Program-made: the position numbers and the translations under genes
In this document: one piece after another, positions 34,234-42,760 of the stretch
How the letters are laid out: the number at the start of each line of letters is the position of its first letter
How positions within the stretch are numbered: the first letter of the stretch is position 1
Notes under the pieces: generated by a model
What the model saw: only the letters and a program-made list of their open reading frames with translations
Told to the model about the DNA's origin: nothing
Databases searched by the model: none
Assembly (NCBI RefSeq): GCF_019890935.1
Contig: NZ_CP082333.1
Span: 2,957,501 to 3,021,500, forward strand
Direction of reading: 5' to 3'
From: Exiguobacterium acetylicum
Lineage (GTDB): Bacteria > Bacillota > Bacilli > Exiguobacteriales > Exiguobacteriaceae
DNA length: 64,000 nucleotides

Positions 34234-35118
34234 ATGGCTGCATCGAAAAATCCGTTAACCCAATACTTTAATGACGATTTCCCAAAACAATATCAGGACG
34301 CACCAGCGGTTCAAGCAAAAATGGAACCTGTTCCCGATTGTGGCGAAGAGAGTTATAAAGGCTCTGGCAAATTGATCGGCAAAAAAGCACTGATTACGGG
34401 TGGCGACTCCGGCATCGGCCGAGCAGCAGCCATCGCTTACGCTCGTGAAGGAGCTGACATCGTGCTCAACTACTTACCGGAAGAACAACAAGATGCAGAA
34501 GAAGTCAAAGTACTCGTTGAAGCAGCGGGACAAAAAGCATATCTTTTACCTGGTGACCTAAGTGATGAAGCGTTCTGTGGACAACTCGTCAAAGAAGCAC
34601 ACGAATCGCTCGGTGGACTCGACATTTTGGCGCTTGTCGCAGGGAAACAACAAGCTGTCGAAGATATTCTCGACCTGTCAACGGAGCAATTACGTAAGAC
34701 ATACGAAATCAATGTCTTCTCCCTCTTCTGGGTCGTCAAAGCAGCCTTGCCACTCTTAAAAGAAGGGGCTTCGATCATCACGACGACATCCGTTCAAGGA
34801 TACAACCCAAGCGCGAACCTCTTGGATTATGCATCGACGAAGTTTGCCATCAACGGATTCACGCGCGGACTCGCTAAACAAGTCGCGCCAAAAGGAATTC
34901 GTGTCAACTCCGTCGCACCTGGTCCGATTTGGACACCGCTTCAAATCTCGGGTGGTCAGCCAAGCGAAAACATTCCAGAGTTCGGACAGGAAACACCACT
35001 GAAACGAAGTGGTCAACCGGTCGAACTGTCGGATGTTTATGTCTTCCTCGCTTCAGACGCTGCGAGCTATGTTACGGCGCAAATCTATGGTGTCACAGGC
35101 GGAATCGAATTAGCATAA
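34234..35118 (+). CDS. SDR family oxidoreductase, general-stress type (YdaD/YhdF/YhxC-like)
   Basis: 294 residues. The extra N-terminus [16 protein letters not shown] is typical of this SDR subfamily. Cofactor motif [15 protein letters not shown] at about 52-66; catalytic serine in [12 protein letters not shown] and YASTK near residue 194. C-terminus [10 protein letters not shown]. Likely an NAD(P)H-dependent aldehyde or alcohol oxidoreductase induced by stress. AGGAGG with 7-8 base spacing. A2 repeat lies 19 bases after the stop. Confidence 0.92.
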   Translation: MAASKNPLTQYFNDDFPKQYQDAPAVQAKMEPVPDCGEESYKGSGKLIGKKALITGGDSGIGRAAAIAYAREGADIVLNYLPEEQQDAEEVKVLVEAAGQKAYLLPGDLSDEAFCGQLVKEAHESLGGLDILALVAGKQQAVEDILDLSTEQLRKTYEINVFSLFWVVKAALPLLKEGASIITTTSVQGYNPSANLLDYASTKFAINGFTRGLAKQVAPKGIRVNSVAPGPIWTPLQISGGQPSENIPEFGQETPLKRSGQPVELSDVYVFLASDAASYVTAQIYGVTGGIELA

Positions 35119-35137
35119 GAATTGCATTTGACGGGAA

Positions 35138-35369
35138 TGACTCAAAAGTCAGTTTCTACAAAGACCAGGGTGGCAGAATGATAATCTGCCACCCTTTTCT
35201 CGTAAAAAAAGAAGTGCTCGTTACACGCGACTCCTACAGGAAAAAGCGCATTTTTGCGCTGTCAGAGACAAACAAGACCCGCTTTCCTGCTGAAGAAAGC
35301 AGGAAGGCTGGCTTGTGTCTCGCCTGAGGAAAGGGCGTGAAAAGACGAGTCACTCTTTTTTGAGTCAGC
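35138..35369 (-). repeat. Interspersed repeat family A, copy A2 (full length, inverted)
   Basis: About 232 bases, inverted relative to A1, ending in TGACTCAAAA and TTTTGAGTCAG. Stem positions differ from A1 in a compensating way: the outer helix reads CTCGT/ACGAG instead of CGCGT/ACGCG, and the fifth pair of the capped hairpin is C-G where A1 has T-G and A3 has T-A. A1 and A2 flank repeat B1, the VOC gene and the SDR gene as inverted copies. Confidence 0.88.
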
Positions 35370-35459
35370 CCCCTTTACGTATATCTTAACGGGATATCAG
35401 TTGCATCACCGGGTACCATTTAGTCTAATGAAAGTAATAACGATGAAGGAGTGAATCAG

Positions 35460-36011
35460 ATGACTGAAAAAGAAAAGATGATTCAAGGGGAACTCTACTT
35501 AGCACAAGATCCGGAACTCGTAGCTGACCGTATCCGGGCACAATCGCTCTGTTATGAGTTCAATCAATTGAGTGTTCATGATGGGACTAAACGGAAGGCA
35601 CTTCTTCAACAATTATTCCAGACGGAGCAAGCCGACTTTTACATTGAACCGACCTTTAAATGTGACTATGGCTATAACATCACTTTAGGGGCTCGCTTTT
35701 ATGCCAACTACGACTGTGTCTTGCTCGATATTTGTCCGATCACGATTGGTGACAACTGCATGCTTGCTCCAGGAGTACATATCTATACTGCGACCCATCC
35801 ACTCGATCCTGTCGAGCGCAACAGCGGTTATGAATTCGGGAAACCGGTCGTCATCGGGAATAACGTCTGGATCGGTGGACGCGCGGTCATCAATCCCGGT
35901 GTGACAATCGGAGATAATGCTGTCATCGCCTCAGGTAGTGTCGTCGTCAAGGATGTACCGGCAAACAGCGTCGTCGGTGGAAATCCAGCCCGAGTCATCA
36001 AAACAATCTAA
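35460..36011 (+). CDS. maa: Maltose O-acetyltransferase-like hexapeptide acetyltransferase
   Basis: 183 residues from the ATG (AAGGAG 8-9 bases upstream; a GTG three codons earlier is less well placed). N-terminal Maa helix region with [17 protein letters not shown]; left-handed beta-helix with [17 protein letters not shown], catalytic histidine in [12 protein letters not shown], and [25 protein letters not shown]. It acetylates maltose/glucose with acetyl-CoA in characterised members. Monocistronic. Confidence 0.92.
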   Translation: MTEKEKMIQGELYLAQDPELVADRIRAQSLCYEFNQLSVHDGTKRKALLQQLFQTEQADFYIEPTFKCDYGYNITLGARFYANYDCVLLDICPITIGDNCMLAPGVHIYTATHPLDPVERNSGYEFGKPVVIGNNVWIGGRAVINPGVTIGDNAVIASGSVVVKDVPANSVVGGNPARVIKTI

Positions 36012-36030
36012 TTCTCATCAAATTCTAATC
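36012..36030 (+). promoter_or_regulatory. Direct-repeat site, candidate response-regulator binding site
   Basis: TTCTCATC and TTCTAATC start 11 bases apart, the spacing of OmpR-family dimer half-sites; weaker repeats TTCCTCAG and TTCCTTTC follow. It lies about 95 bases upstream of the gene that leads the two-component operon. Confidence 0.4.
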
Positions 36031-36108
36031 TGTTCCTCAGCTTCCTTTCACGTGGTCTGGTTATTCTATGTATAAGAACAACAGCCACTACTAAAGGAGG
36101 ACATCATC

Positions 36109-36993
36109 ATGACTGAAAAACGAACAGATAAAGGGAATAAACGTTTCAAAAAAGGAATCGCTACACTTGCCGTAACGGGTACAGTCTTAACAGGAGCCGG
36201 AGCGTTTCTCCTCTTCACAGGTCCAGGACACTCTCTCGTCAACTCGACGGTCACCACTTCACAGCAGGCAGAGCAAAAAGTCGAAGCTGCTTCGCGCCAA
36301 GTCGAACAAAAGCTTCCTGCTTCGATGCGTGACGATCAAGAAATCGAAGGCACATTACAAAAACTATCGGATCGTTCAATGACAATTGACGTCAACGGTG
36401 ACACTCAGACGTATGACTTCGCTTCGTCAGTCGAACGCGAAGCCGTGCAAGAAGGCGATTGGGTCAAAATCGATCTGAATGCGAATCAGCAAATCACGGA
36501 ACTGGAGCGAGAAGATCAAGACGATCGGAATGACCGAGAGGACGATGGCAATCGCTCAGATGATTCATCAGACGATGCGAATGAACGATACGGCATCCTT
36601 CGTGCCCTATCACAAAGTGAATTGACACTCGAACAAGATGGACAAGAGACGGTTTACGCGATTGCGGATCGTGCGGAACGTGATGCTGCGAAATCTGGGG
36701 ATATCGTAAAAATCGAATTGAATGCAGACGGTCAAGTCCGTGAAATCGACCGTGAAGATGACGACGAAGATCGTAATGCTACACGCGACGAAGACCGTGA
36801 CGATGCACGGGAACAAGAAGTCCGCGGCACGCTCGCTAAAATAACGAATCAAGAGATCATCATCGAACAAAACGGTGCACAAAAGTCATACTCTCGTGCA
36901 TCAAACATGGAACAAGATGATGACGTCCGCGTCGGTGGTTCCGTCAAACTTGAGTTGAACGCGTCAGACGAAGTGACAGAAATCGATGAATGA
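36109..36993 (+). CDS. Membrane-anchored or secreted acidic protein with three repeats
   Basis: 294 residues. Basic N-terminus then a hydrophobic segment (about 17-38), so it is anchored or exported. Three repeats of about 55 residues follow: GTLQKLSDRSMTIDVNG..., GILRALSQSELTLEQDG... and GTLAKITNQEIIIEQNG..., each ending in a KIDLNANQQITEL-like strand, resembling small beta-barrel DUF5666-type units. They are joined by Asp/Arg-rich linkers such as DDRNDREDDGNR. The linkers could bind cations. It is 19 bases upstream of the response regulator start, with AAGGAGG at its own start; probably part of the same operon and a likely target or co-sensor. Confidence 0.75.
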   Translation: MTEKRTDKGNKRFKKGIATLAVTGTVLTGAGAFLLFTGPGHSLVNSTVTTSQQAEQKVEAASRQVEQKLPASMRDDQEIEGTLQKLSDRSMTIDVNGDTQTYDFASSVEREAVQEGDWVKIDLNANQQITELEREDQDDRNDREDDGNRSDDSSDDANERYGILRALSQSELTLEQDGQETVYAIADRAERDAAKSGDIVKIELNADGQVREIDREDDDEDRNATRDEDRDDAREQEVRGTLAKITNQEIIIEQNGAQKSYSRASNMEQDDDVRVGGSVKLELNASDEVTEIDE

Positions 36994-37012
36994 TCATTAA
37001 AGGAGGATGTTT

Positions 37013-37696
37013 ATGCCAACCACCATCTTAATCGTTGAGGACGATGCGAAAATCGCACGCCTCCTTGAACTCGAACTCCAATATGCCGGGTACGCGACAC
37101 GTGTCGCCCCCAACGGAAAAGATGGTCTCGCTGCCGCTGAGCATTCGGTTGATCTCGTCTTACTCGACGTGATGATGCCGGAGCTGAGCGGCTTCGAGGT
37201 GTTGCGCAGGCTCCGTGGAAAAGGTATTCATGTCCCCGTCATTATGCTAACGGCACGTGGAGAAGTTTACGATAAAGTCGCAGGACTCGATCTTGGTGCG
37301 AATGATTATGTGACGAAACCGTTCGAGATGGAGGAACTCCTTGCCCGGATCCGGGCGTTACTCCGCACCCCGACTTCAACGAATAACGCATCGCGCACGT
37401 TACAGTTCGCCGATCTTGTACTCGACCTTGATCGACATGAAGCATTCCGCAACGAATTGCGACTCGATTTGACACCACGCGAGTTCGAACTCCTGACGTA
37501 TTTACTCGAAAACAAGGAGCATGTCCTGACACGCGAACAAATTCTAAATCGCGTCTGGGGGTACGATTACTTCGGCGAGACGAATATCGTCGACGTCTAC
37601 ATCCGTTATCTTCGGAAAAAAGTCGATGCTCACCCTCCTGCTTTGATTCAGACCGTTCGTGGGGTGGGTTATGTGCTACGGGAGGCGACGCCATGA
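37013..37696 (+). CDS. OmpR-family response regulator
   Basis: 227 residues from the second ATG, which is 6 bases from AAGGAGG; the first ATG touches the ribosome site. Receiver domain with phosphoacceptor D52 (LLDVMMPELSG), MLTARGEVYDK and the switch lysine in DYVTKPFEM; C-terminal winged helix with LTPREFELLTYL, VWGYDYFGETNIVDVYIRYL. Activates or represses promoters after phosphorylation by the kinase encoded next, which it overlaps by four bases. Confidence 0.95.
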   Translation: MPTTILIVEDDAKIARLLELELQYAGYATRVAPNGKDGLAAAEHSVDLVLLDVMMPELSGFEVLRRLRGKGIHVPVIMLTARGEVYDKVAGLDLGANDYVTKPFEMEELLARIRALLRTPTSTNNASRTLQFADLVLDLDRHEAFRNELRLDLTPREFELLTYLLENKEHVLTREQILNRVWGYDYFGETNIVDVYIRYLRKKVDAHPPALIQTVRGVGYVLREATP

Positions 37697-38964
37697 AGCT
37701 TCGAACGAAACTCGCTTTATCCGTCACCGCCTTTACGACACTCTTGTTGTTACTTTCGTTTATCGTCGTAACCTTCGTCGTCCGCAATCATTTGATTGAA
37801 TCCCGTTATACGCAGCTTGAACAGGCAGAGGAATTGATGGAGGATGATTCATCAGTCCGAGCATTACTGACGCTTCATGAGGATTCTGTCGTCTTATCGA
37901 ACGAAGATGGACGATGGGTCATTTCAAATGATGAAGAGGATGACGACTCGTCTACCGTTAATGGAGACGTACAAGCGAGTGACCTCCCCGGTATTCCACG
38001 TTCGAATGAGCCATTCAAGTCTGGCGATTGGTTCGGTATCGTCTATCAGGATCAAGCCTATTTGTTCGAAGATGAGAGCGTCGATGATACGGTCTCGACA
38101 CTCATCTTGACCTTTACCATCGTGTTGGTCGTCGGAATCGTCATCGCGTTCATCAGTAGCTTCTGGATTGCGTATCAGACACTCCGCCCGCTCAGACAAC
38201 TGAATGATACGATGCAACGGATCTCGTCTTCTGGAACGCTTGAGACCGTGCAGACCGAACGCGATGATGAGATCGGTCGCCTCGGTCATGTCTTCAATCA
38301 GATGATTGGGCGTGTCGATCAGACAATGGAACAACAACGGCAATTCGTCGCCGATGTCTCGCATGAGATGAAGACACCATTGACGGTCATCGAAGGCTAT
38401 ACACAATTGTTGAAACGATGGGGAAAAACGAAGCCGGACGTCCTCGATGAATCGATTGAACACATCTTGCAGGAGACGCACGCGATGCGGACGACCTTGA
38501 TCGAGCCCATGCTCGAACTGTCTCGTCTCGGCTATGAGGAAACGTCTGTTGAAGAGATCGACTTAGCGGAGCTTGGCAGCGAACTCGCCGATCGGATGTA
38601 TCACGCGACAGGGACAATCATACCTGTTGATGCCTCTGGAACGATTCGGGCGAATCGCGAAGCGGTGCTACGCATCTTGACGATTTATATCGATAACGCC
38701 CTAAAATATGCCACTTCTCCTGAATTGCATCTGCGCAAGGAGCGACTCGCTGTTCTTGACCGCGGGACATCTTTAACAAACGAAGAACGTGCCCGGTTAT
38801 TTGATCGGTTTTACCGACTTGATGCAGCACGCGATCGTTCAGGAAGTGGACTCGGATTGTCGATTGCCGCTGCACTTGCGACGACACACCATTTTCAGGT
38901 CGGTAGTGAAGCGCGTCAGCCAGATGGCAGTTGTTTCTATCTGATTCCCGAGCAGTCTAAATGA
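37693..38964 (+). CDS. Sensor histidine kinase
   Basis: 423 residues. Membrane segments at about 8-31 and 135-160 enclose a 100-residue extracellular sensor rich in Asp/Glu (EEDDDSST region). HAMP domain, phosphoacceptor H224 in DVSHEMKTPLTVIEGY, N-box YIDNALKYATS, and G-box GSGLGLSIAAAL. The ATP lid is short. The acidic sensor and the acidic partner protein suggest response to cations or cell-wall charge, which is speculative. ATGA overlap with the regulator. Confidence 0.94.
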   Translation: MKLRTKLALSVTAFTTLLLLLSFIVVTFVVRNHLIESRYTQLEQAEELMEDDSSVRALLTLHEDSVVLSNEDGRWVISNDEEDDDSSTVNGDVQASDLPGIPRSNEPFKSGDWFGIVYQDQAYLFEDESVDDTVSTLILTFTIVLVVGIVIAFISSFWIAYQTLRPLRQLNDTMQRISSSGTLETVQTERDDEIGRLGHVFNQMIGRVDQTMEQQRQFVADVSHEMKTPLTVIEGYTQLLKRWGKTKPDVLDESIEHILQETHAMRTTLIEPMLELSRLGYEETSVEEIDLAELGSELADRMYHATGTIIPVDASGTIRANREAVLRILTIYIDNALKYATSPELHLRKERLAVLDRGTSLTNEERARLFDRFYRLDAARDRSGSGLGLSIAAALATTHHFQVGSEARQPDGSCFYLIPEQSK

Positions 38965-39031
38965 AACTTTTTCTACATTTGTGTCGTACACTTAAGGAAG
39001 AACGTCACATGATGAAAGAAGGAATTTCACG

Positions 39032-40105
39032 ATGGCTAAAAAACGTTGGGGTGGACTTGCTGTTGCCGGCGCCTTTCTCTTAACGAAAGGAAAGGTCATC
39101 CTTGCCTTATTGAAATTTTCGAAGTTTGGAGGCACTCTGATTTCGTTCGGAGTTTCGCTTCTCTTTTACGCTCAAGTATTCGGCGTCTGGTTCGGGGTCG
39201 GATTGCTCTATCTCCTATTCATTCATGAGATGGGACATCTACTTGCTGCGAAACGACTCGGTTTTAAAACGGGTCCCGCGATTTTCGTACCGTTCATGGG
39301 AGCCGTCATCGGGATCAAAGATACGTTCCGGACACCAAAACAAGAAGCGATTCTTGCGTACGGTGGACCACTCGCGGGTCTCGTGTCCCTGATTCCGCTT
39401 GCGATTGGATACGCTGTGACCGGAAATGACTTTTGGCTCGTCATCTTCCATCTCGGAGCTCTATTGAATCTCTTCAACCTACTTCCCGTCAGTCCGCTTG
39501 ACGGCGGACGGATTCTTGCGGGACTTCCGATCATCGTTTGGGTTGCAGGTCTTGCTGCCTTGATTGCTTACGGCATCACGAACTTCAGCTTGATTCTGCT
39601 CTTGATCGCTTTCTTCGGCGGTAGTGCTGTCTGGAAACGGTATAAGTTCGCAAAACAATATGAAGAGAACCGATCGACCTTGATGTTATACCGTGCTGCA
39701 CGCGAACGCGTCTTACGCGCAAAGGCGGAGCAAGAACGTGCAAACGCGGAAGTCGCTCTTGCACCGGAAGTGGAGGAAGAACAAACGGTCGAAAGTACGT
39801 ACGACCCGATTGCTTGGTCACTTCGTCTCGATTTACAAGATTTGCGACAAGCGAGTCCGGAAGAGGCACGTCAGGAAGCGGACGATCTGTTACGGTATCA
39901 ATATGATGCTGCGAACGACTACGATGCGTTGTTGCGACGAATCGATCAGCGGATCGAACCGCTCCGACTCGCTGAAGAGTCCGTCCAGTATCACCAGATG
40001 CCGAAAAAACAACAAACGATCACACTCCTTGCTTACTTGGCGCTCGGTGCCATTTTATTCATTGCTTTTGAGTACTCGAAAGGGTACTTGCCTACCCCCT
40101 CTTAA
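39032..40105 (+). CDS. Site-2-protease family (M50) membrane metalloprotease
   Basis: 357 residues. Zinc motif HEMGHLLAAKRLG at about 66-78 and the third-ligand motif LLPVSPLDGGRIL at about 150. Four to five membrane segments, a cytoplasmic alpha-helical region (about 205-325), and a last C-terminal membrane segment. Such proteases cut membrane-anchored regulators; the substrate is not apparent. AGAAGGAA precedes the ATG. It follows the two-component genes but has a 67-base gap. Confidence 0.9.
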   Translation: MAKKRWGGLAVAGAFLLTKGKVILALLKFSKFGGTLISFGVSLLFYAQVFGVWFGVGLLYLLFIHEMGHLLAAKRLGFKTGPAIFVPFMGAVIGIKDTFRTPKQEAILAYGGPLAGLVSLIPLAIGYAVTGNDFWLVIFHLGALLNLFNLLPVSPLDGGRILAGLPIIVWVAGLAALIAYGITNFSLILLLIAFFGGSAVWKRYKFAKQYEENRSTLMLYRAARERVLRAKAEQERANAEVALAPEVEEEQTVESTYDPIAWSLRLDLQDLRQASPEEARQEADDLLRYQYDAANDYDALLRRIDQRIEPLRLAEESVQYHQMPKKQQTITLLAYLALGAILFIAFEYSKGYLPTPS

Positions 40106-40118
40106 ATCGAGTTCCATC

Positions 40119-40146
40119 GGATGCGCTTCGTGGCGCATCCTTTTTT
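40119..40146 (+). terminator. Terminator after the M50 protease gene
   Basis: GGATGCGC-ttcgtg-GCGCATCC followed by six T. Confidence 0.92.
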
Positions 40147-40255
40147 CATGGAACGAACACATTGACTAGAGTGATTTCTTGCATCTCATCAAAGAAGCGA
40201 CTACTCTGAGTAAAACCCTACTTACCACTTGTCTAAAAAAGGAGGCTCTCCTTCC

Positions 40256-41644
40256 ATGAATAAAAATACTGCCCGCCTGGGTGAAGCACCTGTCAATCAG
40301 CTCTTACTTAGTCTCTCTTTACCGGCGATGGTCGGGATGCTCGTCACGGCACTCTACAATATCGTCGATACGATTTTCGTCGCTCAAGGCATCGGTACGG
40401 CTGCCGTCGCCGCCGTCGGAATCGCTTTCCCGGTCCAGCTTGTATTGATGGCGATCGCTAACTCAATCGGTATCGGAGGTGCTGCAATTGCGTCACAACG
40501 GCTTGGTCAAAAACAAACGGATGGTGCCAGTCGTGCTTATGCCAACGTCTTGATAGCGGTTTTTTTCATCAGTATGCTCGCCATCATCAGTGCTTTCATC
40601 TTCGTCGAACCGTTACTTCGTCTCTTTGGAGCGACAGATGAGATCATGCCGTATAGTATCGATTTCTTACGCGTCCTCTTGATCGGATCTCCGTTCTTCA
40701 TGTTGACGATGGCGTCGAGTGCCATGTTACGTGCAGAAGGACGCGCGAACTATCAGATGCGCGTCATGCTGACGACGGTTGCGATCAACATCGTCCTGAC
40801 ACCGCTGTTCATCTTTGGTCTTGATTGGGGCATCCAAGGTGCTGCACTCGGGACAGTCGTTGCGCAAATCGTCGGTGCTGCACTTGTTTTCCGATTCTTC
40901 TTTACGAAACGTCGGCAAACGGGGTTAACACTCGATAGAAATGCTTTCAAACCCGATTTCCGTTTAACGTTTCGGATGATGCAAATCGGATCGTCGTCTT
41001 TCATCATGCAGGTTTCTCAATCGATTTTGTTCATCACTGTCAACCATATGCTCGTCCGGTACGGGGGTACGACAGAACTAGCGACGTTTGCGGTCATCAA
41101 TAAGTTCATGGCGCTTGTCGGTATGCCGATCATGGGGATCGTACAAGGGATGCAACCGATCGTCGGGTATAATTTCGGTTCTCGGCAATTTAGCCGGATG
41201 TCGCTTGCCATCAAACTCGCAATCCGTTACGGCTTATCGTTATCAATCAGCTTGTGGTTACTGATTCAACTGTTCCCCCGTTTTTGGGTCGGCTTGTTCA
41301 CGGAAGAAGCAGCACTGCTGCAGGAAGGTTCGAGTGCGATGCGCATCTTATTCGCTCTATCGTTCGTCTACGGGATTCAAATGATTATCAACGGGATGTA
41401 TCAATCGCTCGCCAAAGCAAAAGTCGCTTTATTCTTGTCCTTGTCACGCCAAACGTTATACACGATTCCACTCGTCCTGATTTTACCCCTGTTCTTCGGT
41501 GTCAACGGGGTCTGGTTCGCTTTCCCGATTGCTGATGCGATGGCTGTTTTGACGGCCCTTGTCTTCGCCTATAAAGATCGCGTTCTGTTATTTAAACCGG
41601 AGGAATACGTCGCAGAGGAACAAAAAGTCGCCACCGCGAAGTGA
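40256..41644 (+). CDS. MATE family multidrug efflux transporter
   Basis: 462 residues from the ATG with AAGGAGG about 10 bases upstream; an upstream TTG precedes the ribosome site. Twelve membrane segments; MATE landmarks PAMVGMLVTALYNIVDTIFV in helix 1-2 and MLRAEGRANYQM after helix 5, with the equivalent MGIVQGMQPIVGYNFG in the second half. Exports cationic compounds with Na+ or H+. Confidence 0.93.
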   Translation: MNKNTARLGEAPVNQLLLSLSLPAMVGMLVTALYNIVDTIFVAQGIGTAAVAAVGIAFPVQLVLMAIANSIGIGGAAIASQRLGQKQTDGASRAYANVLIAVFFISMLAIISAFIFVEPLLRLFGATDEIMPYSIDFLRVLLIGSPFFMLTMASSAMLRAEGRANYQMRVMLTTVAINIVLTPLFIFGLDWGIQGAALGTVVAQIVGAALVFRFFFTKRRQTGLTLDRNAFKPDFRLTFRMMQIGSSSFIMQVSQSILFITVNHMLVRYGGTTELATFAVINKFMALVGMPIMGIVQGMQPIVGYNFGSRQFSRMSLAIKLAIRYGLSLSISLWLLIQLFPRFWVGLFTEEAALLQEGSSAMRILFALSFVYGIQMIINGMYQSLAKAKVALFLSLSRQTLYTIPLVLILPLFFGVNGVWFAFPIADAMAVLTALVFAYKDRVLLFKPEEYVAEEQKVATAK

Positions 41645-41658
41645 CTGGAATGGATATC

Positions 41659-41687
41659 AGATCATCTGCCTTGCAGATGGTCTTTTT
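41659..41687 (+). terminator. Terminator after the MATE gene
   Basis: AGATCATCTGC-ctt-GCAGATGGTCT (one T-G pair) followed by T5. Confidence 0.88.
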
Positions 41688-41752
41688 TAATGGACTTCTA
41701 TAATACGAACATGTATTCTGTTACTAGTGAATGACAGAAAGGGGTCTGCTGT

Positions 41753-42319
41753 ATGTATACATTAGCGATTGACTTTGAAACGGCAAATCGGAATAGCCGA
41801 AGCATTTGTGCGTTTGGGTGGTCCGTCCTCTCCAACGGTCGCGTCACGGAGAGTAAACAGGTCTTAATCAATCCAGAAGAGAACTTCGACGCCGGAAACA
41901 TCCGGGTTCATGGAATTCGTCCGAGTGATGTCTTCGATGCACCGACGTTACCTGAAGCGATGGAAGCACATGGCTTATACGATTTAATCGCAGGTGCTCA
42001 ACTGGTCGTCGCCCATAATGCATCATTTGATATGGGGGCGCTCCAAAAAGCGATTCAAAAATATGATATGTACCAGATGCCCGCTTTCACGTACGGTTGC
42101 ACGGTCAAATTATCCCGCAAACTGTATCCGTGGTTGCCGAATCATCGATTGAATACGATGGCAGAATTCCTCAACGTCTCTTTCCAGCACCATGATGCGA
42201 AAGAGGATGCCTACGTCTGTGCCTTGCTCTTAAACGATATGTTGGAACGAACGAACCTACAGGATCCTGTCACCTTGCATACGTTTTGTGGCGTTCGGAT
42301 GGGACAGGTTGCCTATTAA
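41753..42319 (+). CDS. DEDD 3'-5' exonuclease (DnaQ-like)
   Basis: 188 residues. ExoI motif AIDFETANRNSRSI (Asp, Glu), ExoII VVAHNASFDMGAL, and ExoIII HHDAKEDAYVCALL with the catalytic histidine and aspartate. A stand-alone epsilon-like nuclease, not fused to polymerase or helicase; role in repair or RNA trimming cannot be decided. AAAGGGG lies about 9 bases from the ATG. Confidence 0.92.
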   Translation: MYTLAIDFETANRNSRSICAFGWSVLSNGRVTESKQVLINPEENFDAGNIRVHGIRPSDVFDAPTLPEAMEAHGLYDLIAGAQLVVAHNASFDMGALQKAIQKYDMYQMPAFTYGCTVKLSRKLYPWLPNHRLNTMAEFLNVSFQHHDAKEDAYVCALLLNDMLERTNLQDPVTLHTFCGVRMGQVAY

Positions 42320-42328
42320 ACAAAAAAA

Positions 42329-42357
42329 CACTCTAGACACAAAATCTAGAGTGCTTT
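42329..42357. terminator. Terminator after the exonuclease gene; direct-repeat copy 1
   Basis: CACTCTAGA-cacaaaa-TCTAGAGTG followed by CTTT. The same 29 bases recur at 42718 with one change (cacaaaa to cacgaaa); the two copies bracket repeats A3 and B2. Confidence 0.8.
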
Positions 42358-42377
42358 CAGATTGTAGACAACAAGGA

Positions 42378-42532
42378 TGACTCCAAAAAATGACGCGTCT
42401 TTTCACGCCCTTTCCTCAGGCGAGACACAAGCCAGTTTTCCCGCTTCGAGCAGGAAAACGGGTCTCGTTTATCTCTGACAGCGCATAATGCGCTTTTTCC
42501 TGTAGGAGTGGCGTGAAACGCGTTATTTTTTT
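42378..42532 (+). repeat. Interspersed repeat family A, copy A3 (truncated)
   Basis: About 155 bases in the same orientation as A1. It keeps the left end (TGACTCCAAAA), outer helix (11 pairs, AAATGACGCGT with ACGCGTTATTT), both arms and the AGCGCAT hairpin. It lacks the right third with the GGCAGA hairpin and right terminus. Confidence 0.85.
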
Positions 42533-42570
42533 CTAGAAGAAGGATTCGAGAAGCGTTTTGTTCACTCGAC

Positions 42571-42698
42571 ATCGCTTCCTAGGGAAAAACAAGCAAGAGC
42601 GACCCTGCAGCGAAGCGAAGCGGCGCGATGCTTGTCCCAGGAAAACGATGCGAGACGAACAAAAAAGCGCAATCCTTCTCGTTAGAGAAAAATTGCAC
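42571..42698 (-). repeat. Interspersed repeat family B, copy B2 (inverted)
   Basis: 128 bases, minus-strand copy of the element at 33479-33601, differing by a 5-base GCTGC insertion and a few substitutions. The T-tailed leading hairpin is kept on the minus strand. Confidence 0.85.
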
Positions 42699-42717
42699 TT
42701 TACCTTCAATCTCAAAG

Positions 42718-42748
42718 CACTCTAGACACGAAATCTAGAGTGCTTTTT
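42718..42748. terminator. Terminator of the OYE gene; direct-repeat copy 2
   Basis: CACTCTAGA-cacgaaa-TCTAGAGTG with CTTTTT on the plus strand; on the minus strand it ends the OYE gene 13 bases after its stop. Confidence 0.8.
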
Positions 42749-42760
42749 GATGCTGTTCTA

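Noticed and set aside
33222-42698. Repeats A and B as a possible CRISPR array
   Set aside because: Units are 120-235 bases, few, in both orientations and kilobases apart; there are no regular spacers and no cas genes.
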